NCBI RefSeq assembly: GCF_000002995.4 | Contig: NW_025062476.1 | Location: 625,001 to 667,500, forward strand | Reading direction: 5' to 3' | DNA from: Brugia malayi | Lineage: Eukaryota; Nematoda; Chromadorea; Rhabditida; Onchocercidae | DNA length: 42,500 bases | Shown here: one piece after another, positions 25,414 through 37,842 of the stretch | How the letters are laid out: the number at the start of each line of letters is the position of its first letter | How positions within the stretch are numbered: the stretch's first letter is position 1 | Position numbers and translations under genes: made by a program | The notes under the pieces: model-generated | Seen by the model: the letters and a program-made list of their open reading frames with translations, nothing else | Told to the model about the DNA's origin: nothing | The model's database searches: none

Positions 25414-25891
25414 GCCCCGCCCACTCATTCATCCACCCACTCATCCATTACCCAAATCCGTCATCCATCCCTTATCATCCACCCACTCATCCATTACCCA
25501 AATCCGTCATCCATCCCTTATCATCCACCCACTCATTCATCCACCCACTCATCCATTACCCAAATCCGTCATCCATCCCTTATCATCCACCCACTCATCC
25601 ATTACCCAAATCCGTCATCCATCCCTTATCATCCACCCACTCATTCATCCACCCACTCATCCATTACCCAAATCCGTCATCCATCCCTTATCATCCACCC
25701 ACTCATCCATTACCCAAATCCGTCATCCATCCCTTATCATCCACCCACTCATTCATCCACCCACTCATCCATTACCCAAATCCGTCATCCATCCCTTATC
25801 ATCCACCCACTCATCCATTACCCAAATCCGTCATCCATCCCTTATCATCCACCCACTCATCCATTACCCAAATCCGTCATCCGTCCCTTAT
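25414..25891. repeat. Nested minisatellite: 46-bp unit in a 108-bp higher-order repeat
   Basis: The 46-bp unit begins CATCCACCCACTCATCCATT and ends GTCATCCATCCCTTAT. Nine copies start at 25430, 25476, 25538, 25584, 25646, 25692, 25754, 25800 and 25846. Each pair is preceded by a 16-bp spacer CATCCACCCACTCATT (25522, 25630, 25738; a partial one before 25430), giving a 108-bp period. Copies are almost identical; the last one has CCGTCC. The + strand carries nearly no G and no stop in the three + frames, which explains the long open frames with HPPTHS and THPLPKSV motifs. I do not regard these as genes. Confidence 0.95.
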
Positions 25892-26107
25892 CATCCACCC
25901 ACTCACTCCTTTACTTATCATCCACCCACTCACTCCTTTACTTACCATCCACCCACTCACTCCTTTACTTATCATCCACCCACTCACTCCTTTACTTATC
26001 ATCCACCCACTCACTCCTTTACTTATCATCCACCCACTCACTCCTTTACTTATCATCCACCCACTCACTCCTTTACTTATCATCCACCCACTCATCCCTT
26101 ACTTCTT
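25892..26107. repeat. 27-bp minisatellite, seven to eight copies
   Basis: The unit begins CATCCACCCACTCACTCCTT and ends TACTTAT. Copies start every 27 bases from 25892 to 26054, with a diverged copy at 26081. It follows the 46-bp array without a gap and shares its first 14 bases, so one array probably seeded the other. Confidence 0.95.
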
Positions 26108-26735
26108 ATCCACTCACTCCTCACTTCACCCACCTTTGTCACAAGTTATGTCCCATCCATCCAAGTTCACCTTGCTATACTCTTCAATAATACTGTTACA
26201 CCTAATTTCCAGTTGTTCCTGAGAGTTACATAAGAAATTCCAATAAAATTCTTCAGTCTAAACGCAATTCCACTGTTACTAAATGTTCTCGAGACCAATT
26301 TAAACTTAAAGAACCATTCGAGAGCCGTTTTCAGTGAATGTTAAGTTCCCATCAATGTTATATTCATTTTATTCAGCAAATTCTATTCATTTTACTTTTT
26401 TCCGTAGTGGAATAATTTATGTATGCTTGTCGCTATATTTTTAAGCTAATCAACCAACCTTAACTACTTTAACAATAATTTTTGGAGTAAAAAATTGCTG
26501 TATTATACTAGTTTATTCCACTATGGTATGCTTAATTTAGTACAATAGAAAGGTATAAATCTATTACACACCAATTATTCCTGAAATAACAAATAAAATC
26601 TCCAATATTTGACCCAATGTTTACCCTAGATAATACTAAATCTAGCTTTTCAGCCATAATCTTATTTACTGCTATAATTACACTCTCTACTACTAAAGTT
26701 TTATTTCCATCCATGCACTCATTCTCTTACTTTTA
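26108..26735. other. Spacer after the minisatellite
   Basis: Sequence of mixed composition with no gene recognised. Near 26620-26700 both strands have short open frames without splice sites or homology. Confidence 0.5.
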
Positions 26736-26950
26736 CTTTACTTTTCAATCACTCTTATACAGCCACTTTCACTTTCATCTACCCGCCATCCACCCACTCA
26801 TTCTTACTTATTCATCTTTTACATCATCACTTACTCATTTTTTACTTTTACTTTCCCACCCATTTTTCACTTTTCAATCACTCTCATACACCCACTTCCA
26901 CTTTCATCTACCCGCCATCCACCCACTCATTCTTACTTATTCATCTTTTA
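26736..26950. repeat. 129-bp-offset duplication related to the minisatellite
   Basis: CTTTTCAATCACTCTTATAC at 26741 recurs with changes at 26870, and TTTCATCTACCCGCCATCCA with the following TTCTTACTTATTCATCTTTTA occurs in both copies. Each copy contains the exact 16-mer CATCCACCCACTCATT (26787 and 26916) that spaces the 46-bp units 1 kb away. Confidence 0.85.
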
Positions 26951-27016
26951 CCTTCCTTCCTTCATCCATCTATCCACTCACTTCATTTCATCACCCACTC
27001 ATTTACTTTCCTTCCT

Positions 27017-27088
27017 CATCTCGACATGTCATCTCATCTCGACATGTCATCCCATCTCGACATGTCATCCCATCTCGACACGTCATCT
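27017..27088. repeat. 18-bp tandem repeat, four copies
   Basis: CATCTCGACATGTCATCC or a one-base variant is repeated at 27017, 27035, 27053 and 27071, each copy carrying the palindrome GACATGTC (GACACGTC in the last). A partial fifth copy follows. Confidence 0.95.
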
Positions 27089-28114
27089 CATCTCGCAGCT
27101 ATTCATCCACCTTTCTTCTCTAATCACTCATACCGCTACTCATTCCTTCACCGATTTCACTTCATTTTCAAACAATTCCCCTTACTCATTTATGTCTCTT
27201 TGCATATTTCCTGCAGTCAATTCGTTTCTTTCCGCAACATATGTCGTCGTTCTTTTCTCTCAACAATTCATTTTATCTTATCCATCCGTTTCTTTCTTTT
27301 TTTTTTTTTTTTTCTTAAAATATATCTCTGTTTAATACATATCGTTCAACTCATTTATCAAAAATAACATTCAAGAAGAATAAAATTATTTATCTTAAAA
27401 AAAAAGAAAGATCTATTCTCTATTTTCCACTTTTTATTATTTTTATTTTTTAAATTGTTTTAAAGAAATTTCTATTTTATTTATTCTAAATATTACAAAC
27501 GAAAAATTTATTTTTTTGTGTACAAATGCTTGTATATAATTTCCGACTAAATTAAATACTTTTCCCAATGAATTAAACATTTTTCTCAACGCCTTTTTGC
27601 TATACTTACTTGTATAATGCTATGCTTACTTATGTAATAAATTTACATATTGTGTTATATTTGTTAAATTTCAAATATTTTAAATTTGCTATCCAATTCC
27701 CTCCCCTCAATCCATCCTATTAATTAATATATATAGATTAACTATATATTAATTAAAACATATAAATTGTAAAGTATTTATAAAGTAATTAATTTTAACC
27801 ATACATTTCTCAATCTATATTATTTCAAATTTAATTTTCTAAAAATTTTCCATTATTTTCATAATTTCCTTTTCTCATCATTATATTATGCCTATAGATC
27901 AATATATAATTTTCATATTTTTTTCAAATATTCGTTCATTCATCAGTCTAAGATTAACTTCTAAAATTATCAAATTAATTTTGAAGTTTTATTTTTATTG
28001 TCTTTTTCATATATGTATATGTTCTCTTTTTTTTGAACTTTCTATCAGTCATTTTTTATAATTTGAAAATATTTGAAAGCTATTTGCTAAGAATCGATTT
28101 GAAACAAGAAGGGT
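27089..28114. other. Pyrimidine-rich then AT-rich spacer
   Basis: To about 27350 the + strand is C/T-rich, as in the repeats before it; afterwards it is ordinary AT-rich DNA. No gene is recognised. Confidence 0.55.
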
Positions 28115-28115
28115 T

Positions 28116-28146
<31 letters not shown>

Positions 28147-28155
28147 AAGAGAGAA
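28115..28155. repeat. GA microsatellite
   Basis: About 14 GA units followed by GAAA units. Confidence 0.93.
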
Positions 28156-28311
28156 ATGAAAAGGTACCTATTAGCTTCAGCCTTTTTGCTATCAAACTAA
28201 TAACATTTTTGCACTTTTAGTTGAAGAAATTTTTCAAAGGTACTTAAAATCTTTGTAACAACATTTTCATTCTTTTCCCATTTTCTTTTCCATTTATCAT
28301 CTGTAAGAGAC

Positions 28312-28540
28312 ACATGCACATACATACATACATACATGCATACACATACACACACACACACACACATACGTACGTACGTACGTAAGCATGCATTATATAC
28401 AGGCACTCACATATAGACATACGCACGTAAAAATATACGTATATGCATATGGAGCTAAGAATGCTCGTAGACGTATACTTACAAACAAACATATACGTAG
28501 ACGTATACGTACGTATATTTACGTACACGTTTACGTTTGA
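28312..28540. repeat. Alternating purine-pyrimidine tract (CATA, CA, TACG units)
   Basis: CATA repeats, a CA run (28348-28366) and four TACG units (28367-28383) follow each other, then TACGTA-rich sequence continues to about 28535 (ACGTATATGCATAT, GTAGACGTATAC twice). Such sequences are prone to form Z-DNA or cruciforms. The tract lies about 400-600 bases upstream of the CLIC-type gene. Confidence 0.85.
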
Positions 28541-28931
28541 AGATTACATTACATCTGAAGAAGTGGAATATTCCAGAAAATTGCAGACTATGATAAAATA
28601 AATACTTTGTATTGAGAAAGAAAATAGATTGATTGATGGTGTGTGTGATAAGTTTTGTCATTTCTAGATATTTACAAATTTCATAAATATTTATGGGAAA
28701 GGTCATAGGTCATCATATAGCTCTTGTTAAATTGTTTCACTAATATTATGCTTCTCTGTCTGTTTTTTTCTTTTTTCTCCTTATCATTGTATTATTTTTA
28801 ATCTCTTTACTTCTTCTTTTATTTCTTTTATATGCAATTTTTTTCATTTTCATTCTTTTTAAATTAGAAAAAAAAAATTTTTTTCTTTTCGTTTTTTCCT
28901 TTTTTTTTATAATGAAAAGAAAAAAAAAAGA

Positions 28932-28943
28932 GTTTTTTTTCAG
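28932..28943 (+). promoter_or_regulatory. Candidate trans-splice acceptor of the CLIC-type gene
   Basis: TTTTTTTTCAG ends four bases before the ATG. No upstream coding exon is seen, so spliced-leader addition is the simplest reading. Confidence 0.6.
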
Positions 28944-28947
28944 TATA

Positions 28948-31457
28948 ATGGAACCAGTTGTATTATGGGTGAAAGCAGGATCAGATGGTATACGTTTAGG
29001 TGGCGATCCATTATGTCATCAAATTTTTATGATTTTAATCGAGAAAAGCCTTCATCCTGATTCTGATCTCATGTAAGTTTTATTCTTGTGGAATTATTAT
29101 ATTAATCAATAAAATTTTAATATTATCATACAAAAATTTTTTCTCACAAAGATATCTAAGATATTCTTTTTTTTTTTTTTTTCTTGTAATATTATTATCA
29201 AATTATTTATTTCAAAAAAATATATTTATTTATTTATAATATGGTGTGAACAAAATTTTTTAAACTAATCACAGCGTATAGTAGAAGATTAGATATTGTA
29301 TATAGGCAATGATTATATTAATTGGAATGATTTAGACAAATCGGATTGTTAATTATTAAAAACAATTGTTAATTAAAAAAAAAAAAAAACATATATATGA
29401 ATTATTACTTACTTGGTAATTATATTATTACTACATCTAATTAGATTTCAATTTTTAGTATATAGCTGAATATAATTTAAATTGAAAATTATTAAGAAAT
29501 ATTAAAATAGTAATGTATGTAATGTGAAATATTACAAAAATGATTTTAATTATTATAGGTTCAGTGTCAAAACAGTGAACGAAGCAAAACCACCGGCGGA
29601 ATTTCGTGAGGTAAATTCTTTTTCAATCTAATTTTTGAATTTAATTTTTGACATTGTTAAAAAATTTCTTTTTTTCAATTTCAAATAATTATTGAGAAAA
29701 ATGAAATTATAGCTAGAAAGATGGAAAAAAGGCAGAAATTTTTTAGGTATGAATAAAAGAATTAAGCATTAAATCGTAAAACAGCATTTTCATTTTTCCT
29801 CTTTATGTTTCTTGATGAGCGAACTTTTAACTTCATAGTTATCATCTGATCCATTATAAGATGATTGCAAGAATACGAAATGAATGATAATTTAAAATAA
29901 TAATACTAATTAGTATATTAATCCTTCAAAACTTTTACTTTTCATTCTTAATATCCAACAAATGAAGTTATAGTGTTATTAGATGTTAAGCAAACAAATT
30001 ATCAAGTTTGTGGGAGTGAAAACTAAGTTTGCTCAAGTTTTGTCTTGTATACTTACTCTTGAGAAATTTCGACATTCTAATTCAAAATTTATTTTTCACT
30101 CCTTATAATAGCAATGAAAAAATGTTTTTTGAAATTACCATCAGCATTTTACATGGAATTGTAAAGTTCAATGAGTAATAATAATTGATTTATAGGCTGG
30201 TTTAAGGCATGCTCCAGCATTGCAACATGGTAATGATTTAATCTTATCTCATCAAGATGAAATTATTGATTACATCGATCGAAAATTTCCAATACCATCC
30301 TTAAAATGTGAATGTTCTGCCGCTTCCGATGCTACTGCAAATCTTTTTCGTTCTTTCGCATTTTACATCAAAGAAGTTAATACTGACCCAAAAGTACGTG
30401 AAAAAAAAAATTTTTTTTTTTTTAATTTCATGAATTCTTCCTATTTTTCTTGTTAAAAAGTCCAAAATTTTTTATATAACTACACTCAATGATTCTTTTT
30501 TCAATTATTCTAAGATAGATGTTAAACGTTTGGTTTCTTTCTATATTTCAATCCACTTTTTTTTTTTTTCAGAACAAAAAGTTTACTTATTTATTTAATT
30601 AAACTGATGAGTTTGTCTATTTTATTTTTTATTCTCTCTTTATTTATTTGTTTATTTGATTAATGAATTTACTAATTTATTTATTACTACTATTATTAGG
30701 CTTTGGATATGGAATTGATACGATTGGATCGATATTTTAATGATATAAATACATCATTTCTGGCAGCTAATCATTTAACCCATTTGGATTTTTATATTTT
30801 GCCCAAATTGCATACAATTCGAATTGCCTTAAGTGCATTAAAAGGATATGAAATACCAACCAGTTTATACAATTTATGGGGTTATATGAAACGTGGTTAT
30901 GCTATGGAATCATTTCGTAAAAGTTGCCCAAGTGATCAGGTACATTCTTTATACATTCAAATATGAAGAAAATTTTTTTTTAATTTTTTCATTTCCTTAT
31001 GTATTTCTTGATTATATCGAAATTTTCTATTATACAATAATGAAATGAATAATGAGAACTAAGATATTTTAAATTGTCTGAAGTATTAAACTACATTTCA
31101 TTATCATCTAATATATGTCTTGAAAAAATATTTTCCACAACATTTAATAATTTTATTGCAATAACTTTTATTGTATTTTTATTTATTTGCATTTTTAATT
31201 TCTTTGTCAAAAAAATTTTTTTTTTCAAAAAAAAAAAAAAAAAAAAAAAAAACCACTTATTTCAAATGTAGAAAATTAATTGAAAACTTCTATTATATTA
31301 TTTTTATTTTTAGGAAATAATATTGTATTGGGCAGAACGACCAGATACACCAAATTTGACATCACAAAAGCGATCTCAATTGTATCGTCAAAAAACTACT
31401 TACAGCTGGGATATTCCAACGGATGCACAAAATGGTAAAATTAAAGAGAATAGCTAA
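28948..31457 (+). CDS. CLIC-type intracellular chloride channel homolog (EXC-4/EXL-1 family), five exons
   Basis: Exons: 28948-29072, 29559-29610, 30196-30393, 30700-30939, 31314-31457; phases close to 252 residues. CLIC proteins have a glutathione-transferase fold and occur in soluble and membrane forms; in C. elegans EXC-4 shapes the excretory canal lumen and EXL-1 acts in other tissues. The N-terminal thioredoxin-like part (1-~90) has VKAGSDGIRLGGDPLCHQIF with Cys23 at the start of helix 1, the putative membrane segment, and FSVKTVNEAKPPAEFREAGL. The helical part has HLTHLDFYILPKLHTIRIAL, the CLIC form of the GST N-capping/LPKLH motif, and YNLWGYMKRGYAMESFRKSC. The C-terminus is short and polar, as in EXL-1 rather than the longer EXC-4. 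Which paralog it is remains open. Confidence 0.9.
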
Positions 31458-34134
31458 TGAGGTAGTTAATATATGTAATACAGATTAATACAAAAATAAA
31501 AAAATAATGCATAAATTTCATGTATAAATGGAAATTGAAATCTTACTACTGTACACATCGAATTTGATTATATATTTATATATAAATTTATAACAAATGT
31601 ATCACCCTTCTTTTTTTTTTTTGTTCTTACATTTCTAAGATGTAAAATAAAAAAGATATAAATTTGAAATTAAAAGAAGTTAAAATATATATATAGAAGA
31701 TATAAATTTGTTACCATTTCCAAGATGTAAAGTGCAAGTTAACTTTTCTTGATAAATTAATTGAGAGATAAGAATAAGATCGAAGAAAGTATGAAAAAAA
31801 TATAAGAAATTGTTACTTAAATTTAATATGCATTTAATAGTATGATTTCTAAAATTTGACGATGAATTTTCAAGCTATTAGCATTATGAAAATTTATTTA
31901 TATGTGTTAACTTTCAGAATCTTTATTCTTATTTTCGTTTTTTTTTTTTTTTTTTTAATTTTCTTTTTTAATTTTTTTTTTCAGAGTTATCTTTTTATGG
32001 AAATTTGGCACGTGTATTATGTTAGCTGTGTTTCTTCAATACATCAAATACATTGATTGGTTTTTTTTCTTCTTTTGCTGTGTATACTACCTAATTGATA
32101 TAATGTCAAGTAAATCAATTTAAAAAAGGAATAAAATCACGAATATTTAAAGTTAATTTTTTCTTTAAAAAATTAATTTACTTGCTAACAACCAGATTTT
32201 TTAAATATTAGTCGAAAAAAGAATGTGTATTTTATTAAAAAGTAAACCTTATTTTTTCTTTTTTGTTTTAAAAGCTAAGCTTTAATAGATTTAAAATTTG
32301 AATAGGTGTCATACATATATGCCATTAAATGTTGTAATGATTGTTTGTTTTTTAAAAAAAAAGTGAGAGGATAAACAAAAAAAAAAAAAAAAAAAATACA
32401 TCGAATGATAATGGTATTAACAAGGGCAAATGGTGAATTTAAGTAAATTTAAATTTAATTAAAAAATTTTTTTGAAAAAGAAAGAATATATCCTATCATT
32501 ATAGTATTTGCGGCAAAAAAAAATTGTAACTTACTAAATCACTGAGTATGTTTAAATGTGTGAGATTTTTAAACATTGTTTGTTTGTTTATTTTATTGTC
32601 GGTTAATATGCAAAGTTAAAAAATGAAAAAGAAATCTCTGATATATGTTTTTGTGCATTTTATTATACATAATCTCAAATATATTTTGTTCATATTTTTT
32701 CCTCATTTTAATTATTTTATGTTTCATTTCTTGTAAATGTATGCTATGAAATACTGGTAAACAGCTTTTTTTTTTTGTGAAAAAAAACGGTGTTTTATTT
32801 CATTTCTATTTTGTTTGTAACTATAGCAAATGACCAAAAAAAAAAAGGAAATAATTTTTGATGTTTTGTGCTATTTACATTAAACAAAAAGAAAAATGTA
32901 ATATAACAAATATGTAATGAAATAATATAATTAATTATTCCAGAAGATTGAGAAAAGTTTAATTGAACAAATGTTAAGCTCAGGATGATGATTAAAAAGA
33001 ATCATTGTAATTCGGGTGATATTAAAACAATAATTTGAAGAAAAAAAAATGGCAAAACAAACAGAGAATGTTAATTTGAAATAGATTAATTCATATTAAT
33101 TCATCTCGAAAAAGATAAATTGTCTGTTAGAGGAGTTTATATAAATCATATCGAAAGAAGCTTTGCTTATATTATAACAACGAAGTTTTGATAAATAAAG
33201 CAAAAATTTTTAAACATTTTCACCTTAGAATATAAATATAACAAATTTTAAAAATAACTGTAATTACTATTTTCAATTTAATTTTGACATTGGAATAAAT
33301 TTATCATTATTAAAATCTTACAGTTAGTATCAGTTTTTTGTAATTTAAACAATGAAATGAGTTTAAATTTTGTTAAAATTAAATGCTAATAAGATTACAA
33401 GATTAAAAATCATCAACAAAAATAAAATATTTGAGCCTAGTTGATATTTTTATTTGCATTACATCTTGCATTATTTGTATTTCTTTGTTTCCGTTTGTTA
33501 AAACCTATCATTCTGGGATGTCTGACGAACTAGCATAATTAGCTCATTTAGATATTAATTCAAATTTTACTTTTCTTTTTCATACTTCTTTTTTTTTTCT
33601 CAAAATTGTATCAAAAATACTATACGCACATGAATAATTATATGTATTCCGAAATGTCAAATGTGAACAAATATATGCTATTTGTCGTTTTTGGAAATAT
33701 TTCATTTTTCGGAAATATTTTTTGCTAAAGTTATTGCTTACTAGGATTTTATCACTGTCCACGATTTTAATGATTTTATTATAGTTCAGAAAAAAGAAAG
33801 AAAAACGGAAGAGTAAATAAAGAAAAAAGTGGAAGAGAAAATGCTAGCTATATTTCGATGAGAATTAAAATTTGCATTGTGACTACGGAAGTGTGTAAAA
33901 ACCAAATTACACCTAAACCAATTTTTTAACATTTTTCAATTTCAACGTTGATTATTTACGTGGAGTTATTTTCGATTGTTAGTTAGGATTGATTTCAGTG
34001 ATATGTTGGGGTAATAAATGAGAATTTTAAGGAATTTTTAAGATCTCTACAGGTTAGAGTTTTTAAAATTCATCAAAGTAAATATTATAGTAATTGTAGT
34101 TTTTAGTTATCTACGTTAAAATATTATTAATAAT
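31458..34134. other. AT-rich intergenic region
   Basis: AATAAA at 31495-31500, 38 bases after the CLIC stop, may be its polyadenylation signal. Otherwise only A/T runs are seen. The open frame at 33580-33762 (- strand) has no splice sites or known match. TTTTTAG ending at 34106 is a possible trans-splice acceptor for the eIF3e gene. Confidence 0.6.
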
Positions 34135-37100
34135 ATGGCTGAATACGATTTGACGAAAAGGATGGCACCATTTTTTGATCTTCATTTAGTTATACCACTG
34201 TTGGAGTTTATTGAACCAAGGAGTGTAAGTTGATTTATTCCCTTTTTTTTGTTGTTTTGAATTAGAATTTTTAGCCTATCTTTATTTTTTTTTATTCTTT
34301 GCTTTACTGCAAGTTTTAATGCAATTTTTAAGCAAATTTTTATTGATTCTTTGCAAATTAAAATTTAAGTTAAAGTCGAGCACATTTCGGTATTTTGGAT
34401 GTGTTTGTATGTAGCTACTTGAAATTTTACACGCTGGCTATCTTAATAAATTGGTTGCTGCGTGGAACTTATAAATTACATGAAATTTAACCAAAGTAGT
34501 TCATTCAAATGCATTTTCTATTATTAAAATTACTTCTTCCAGATATATGATCACGATTCACTGATTAAAGTGCATCGTCGAGTTTTGCTGAAGACAAATA
34601 TGATCGATAGCGTAATTGAAACTTATCCAGAAGGTGAAGTGCCAAAGGAGCTAGAGCAGCGAAAAGTTGAAATTTTAAGCCAGGTATTTGTTATCTTTCC
34701 ATATTTAACAATTTGGGATTTAATATAGGAATTACATTAATTAAACATTTATGAATTTTCTTTCCTTATTAAAGATTATCAGATTATGTGCATTAGAATA
34801 ATTAATACAATTATAAACCCCATTATTCATTATTTTATCGCAGTACTTGCATAAGCTTATATATTTACCGACTTGTTTTTACTTATTTGTTTGCTCATTT
34901 ATTTTTTATCGATTTATAAAATCATGTTACAGCGCGAAAAACTGAAGGTTAAAGTTGATCCAGTTGTAGAAATTCTGGAGTCAGAGCCAGTGAAAGCAAT
35001 GATGGATAGTCGAGAATTGACGAATAATCGAATTCTTGAATATGTTACTGCAAATCATGGGGTAGTTTTTTTATCACAATGGCTAGAAGTTCACATACTT
35101 TTTATGATGATATATTTGTTTGTAAACATGTTCCATAGAAGCTGGTAAGCGGCATATAAATTTAATATTCTTTACAGCTTACTGAAGAGATGCTTGACTC
35201 ATTGTTTCGCTACGCCAAGTTCCAGTACGAATGTGGTAATTACTCTGCTGCATCGTTATGTCTTGATTACTACCGTAATATTGTACCGCAACAAAATCCA
35301 AACTATCTGAGTGCATTATATGGCAAATTGGCTTCCGAAATATTGCTACAAGTAAGTATACCTGAGATAAATTAATGCCTTTGAGGAATTCTTTAGTGAT
35401 AATGCTGATAATTAATCAGGAATAGAATTGCAGCATATGTCTACACTGAAATGATACAAAATGACATAATTGTTGATAAGTTAATGTGTAACAGCAAAAT
35501 TGAGATTTGCAAAATTTTACCAACAATTATTCTCACTAAATCATAATTATGTTCATCCAGAACTGAATATTTGTTTGTTGACTGCTCTGTATTCTTTTAT
35601 TTCATTAATTCAGGGGAACATAATCACTTTCATTTCCTTTTGTCTGGGAAAATTACATTTTATGATAAACAATTAGTGAAGTGAAAAGTATGAATTCTTT
35701 CTGATATATACCTTCGAGAGGAAAAGATTTTTGCTTTTTCCAGGAATGGACACATGCTAAAGATGATTTGACCAAATTGCGAACATACATTGATTTTAAT
35801 CCATTTGATACCGAATTAGAATCAGTGCAACAGCGTGCATGGTTAATGCATTGGGCTCTTTTCGTTTATTTCAACTATCCGAAAGGACGCGATGAAATTG
35901 TTGAAATGTATCTCAATCAGCAGCCGTATTTGAATACAATACAGGTAGTTCTGTAATGTATATGTTTTTTTTTTTTTTAATCTTTCCTATATTTTTTTAT
36001 CCTCTAAAAAAAAAATTACAAACATTCGTTTCCATATACGCATGATACAGTGCTCTACACCTCTCCATTTCACGTGATCCACAAGCGTACGGCATTCAGA
36101 ATGTTTATATTACAGGAATTCTTTTCTCCTTAGCTCTCTTATTATACTTTACAGTAATAACAACTCTTTTTTTTTTCATCTTGTATATATAAAATATAAG
36201 CGACATATTTTGATTATTATTTTAGATAGCTTGTCCGCATCTTTTACGATATTTGGCTGTAGCAGTTGTAACGAGTAAAACAAAGCAGAAAAATAGTTTG
36301 AAAGATTTGATCAAAGTAATCGACATTGTAAGTTATTTTATTGAAATATGAGCTAAATGTAATTGACGATAATAAGTTGTTGCGAACAGATAAATTGTGC
36401 ATACGACGAGGATAGGCTTATATCGATTTTATTATTATACCTCGTTTTGACTTTTTAGTTTTTTGATTATTTAATGTTTTCTTTCTTCATTAATCTTTTT
36501 TTTTTTTTTTTTTTTCAAGGAACGGCATAATTATGAAGATCCAGTTACCGACTTCTTAACTTGTCTTTATATTAAGTATGATTTCGACGAGGCGCAAAAA
36601 AAGTTGAGGAAGTGCGAAGATGTCAGTTTATTTTTATTTTTGAGTACCTTATACCATCTTTCTGGCTAAAAGAAAGATTCTCGTCATAGTCGTGAATTAT
36701 TATGGCAGTTTCAGGTTTTATCAAATGATTTCTTTCTGACTGCTTGCTTAGAAGATTTCCGAGAAAGTGCTAGGTTGTTGATTTTTGAAATGTTCTGCAG
36801 AATTCATCAGTGTATTTCGATACAAATGCTTGCCGAGCGTCTTAATATGCAGCAGGTATGCATACAATTCTTTCAGAAAAAATTTTCTTTTATTTTGTAA
36901 GTTAAGTGGTGCTGCAACATGGAACAATGGAAAATTCATAAGGTAAGCCAGTTAAAATAAAAATTTTCTGAATCATTATACGAGAGTTGTATTTCAGGTA
37001 GAAGCAGAAAGATGGATTGTTGATTTAATTAGAACTTATCGTATTGATGGTGCCAAAATTGACTCCAAACTTGGACAGGTATGTTTGTCGACATTGTTCG

Positions 37101-37560
37101 AAGTTTTACATTTCTTAGAGCTTTATTGTTATGTAAAATTGTGCTAGGTTATCACCATGAAAGTTAGTTTAAGGTGGAGATGTTGAATAGTTCGAATGAT
37201 ACTTTATATTTCTATTTTCTATTTCCATAGCTAATTAATTTGTTTTAAAGGTTGTTATGGGTGCTAAAACTACATCTGTTCATGAGCAAGTGATGGAAAA
37301 TACGAAACGATTGACATTTCGAGCGCAACAAATTGCTCTACAATTGGAAAAAATGAAATTAGATAAAAAAGTATGTATTATTCTCAATTTCATATATTGT
37401 GAAGACTTCCGAAATTTTTAAAGGCACACTGCCGCACTTATTGTTATGATGCCGTTTTCACGTTGTTAGTAGATATCGTCCATGTGTACATTTTTTAAAA
37501 ATGGAATTTCAAACCTAAATTACTAAATTTCAGGGCGCTTGGAAGGCTGAATTATCATGA
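34135..37560 (+). CDS. eif-3.E: Eukaryotic translation initiation factor 3 subunit E (eIF3e/INT6), eleven exons
   Basis: Exons: 34135-34224, 34543-34683, 34933-35061, 35178-35351, 35744-35944, 36226-36327, 36520-36621, 36715-36855, 36998-37078, 37251-37370, 37534-37560. Every exon is a whole number of codons, giving 435 residues (human 445). The subunit is part of the PCI/MPN core of eIF3, which binds the 40S ribosome and recruits mRNA. The start [20 protein letters not shown] is the family signature. Other strong matches are [20 protein letters not shown] (~129-148), YFNYPKGRD (~220-228), [37 protein letters not shown] and [15 protein letters not shown]. The PCI domain spans about 220-398. 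The end ([14 protein letters not shown]) is short. The donor after KCED is GTCAGT, which is unusual but fits the protein. Confidence 0.98.
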
Positions 37561-37836
37561 TATTAATTACATGGGAAGTAATTTGTGATTAAATGATTGC
37601 ATTTCTGGGCTGTGAGAGCTTTTTTTTTTCTATCTGAATTGTTTGGAAGCTTTAATATCACCAGTCCTTGAAATTTTTTCCATGCTTTTGTCATGAAGAA
37701 AATGTAGAATGGTACGGGATGTTCAATTTAGCACTGATTTTTTAGCCGGTCATTTCATTTTCATTTGTATATCTAATTCCTTGTTTAAATTTTGGACAAA
37801 ATAATTGGTTGGATGATCTATTTATCTGTATCATGC

Positions 37837-37842
37837 AATAAA
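37837..37842 (+). terminator. Candidate polyadenylation signal of eIF3e
   Basis: AATAAA in GCAATAAAGAAAATAAAG, about 277 bases after the stop codon. A nearer signal may have been missed. Confidence 0.5.

Noticed and set aside
25002..26233. Long + strand open frames of 406 and 273 residues with HPPTHS, THPLPKSV and similar repeats
   Set aside because: All three frames are open because the minisatellite has no G or TAA/TAG on this strand. There are no splice sites, promoter signals or composition changes that single out one frame.
33580..33762. 60-codon - strand frame with protein-like composition
   Set aside because: It has no acceptor, donor or neighbouring exon in phase, and nothing in it is recognisable.
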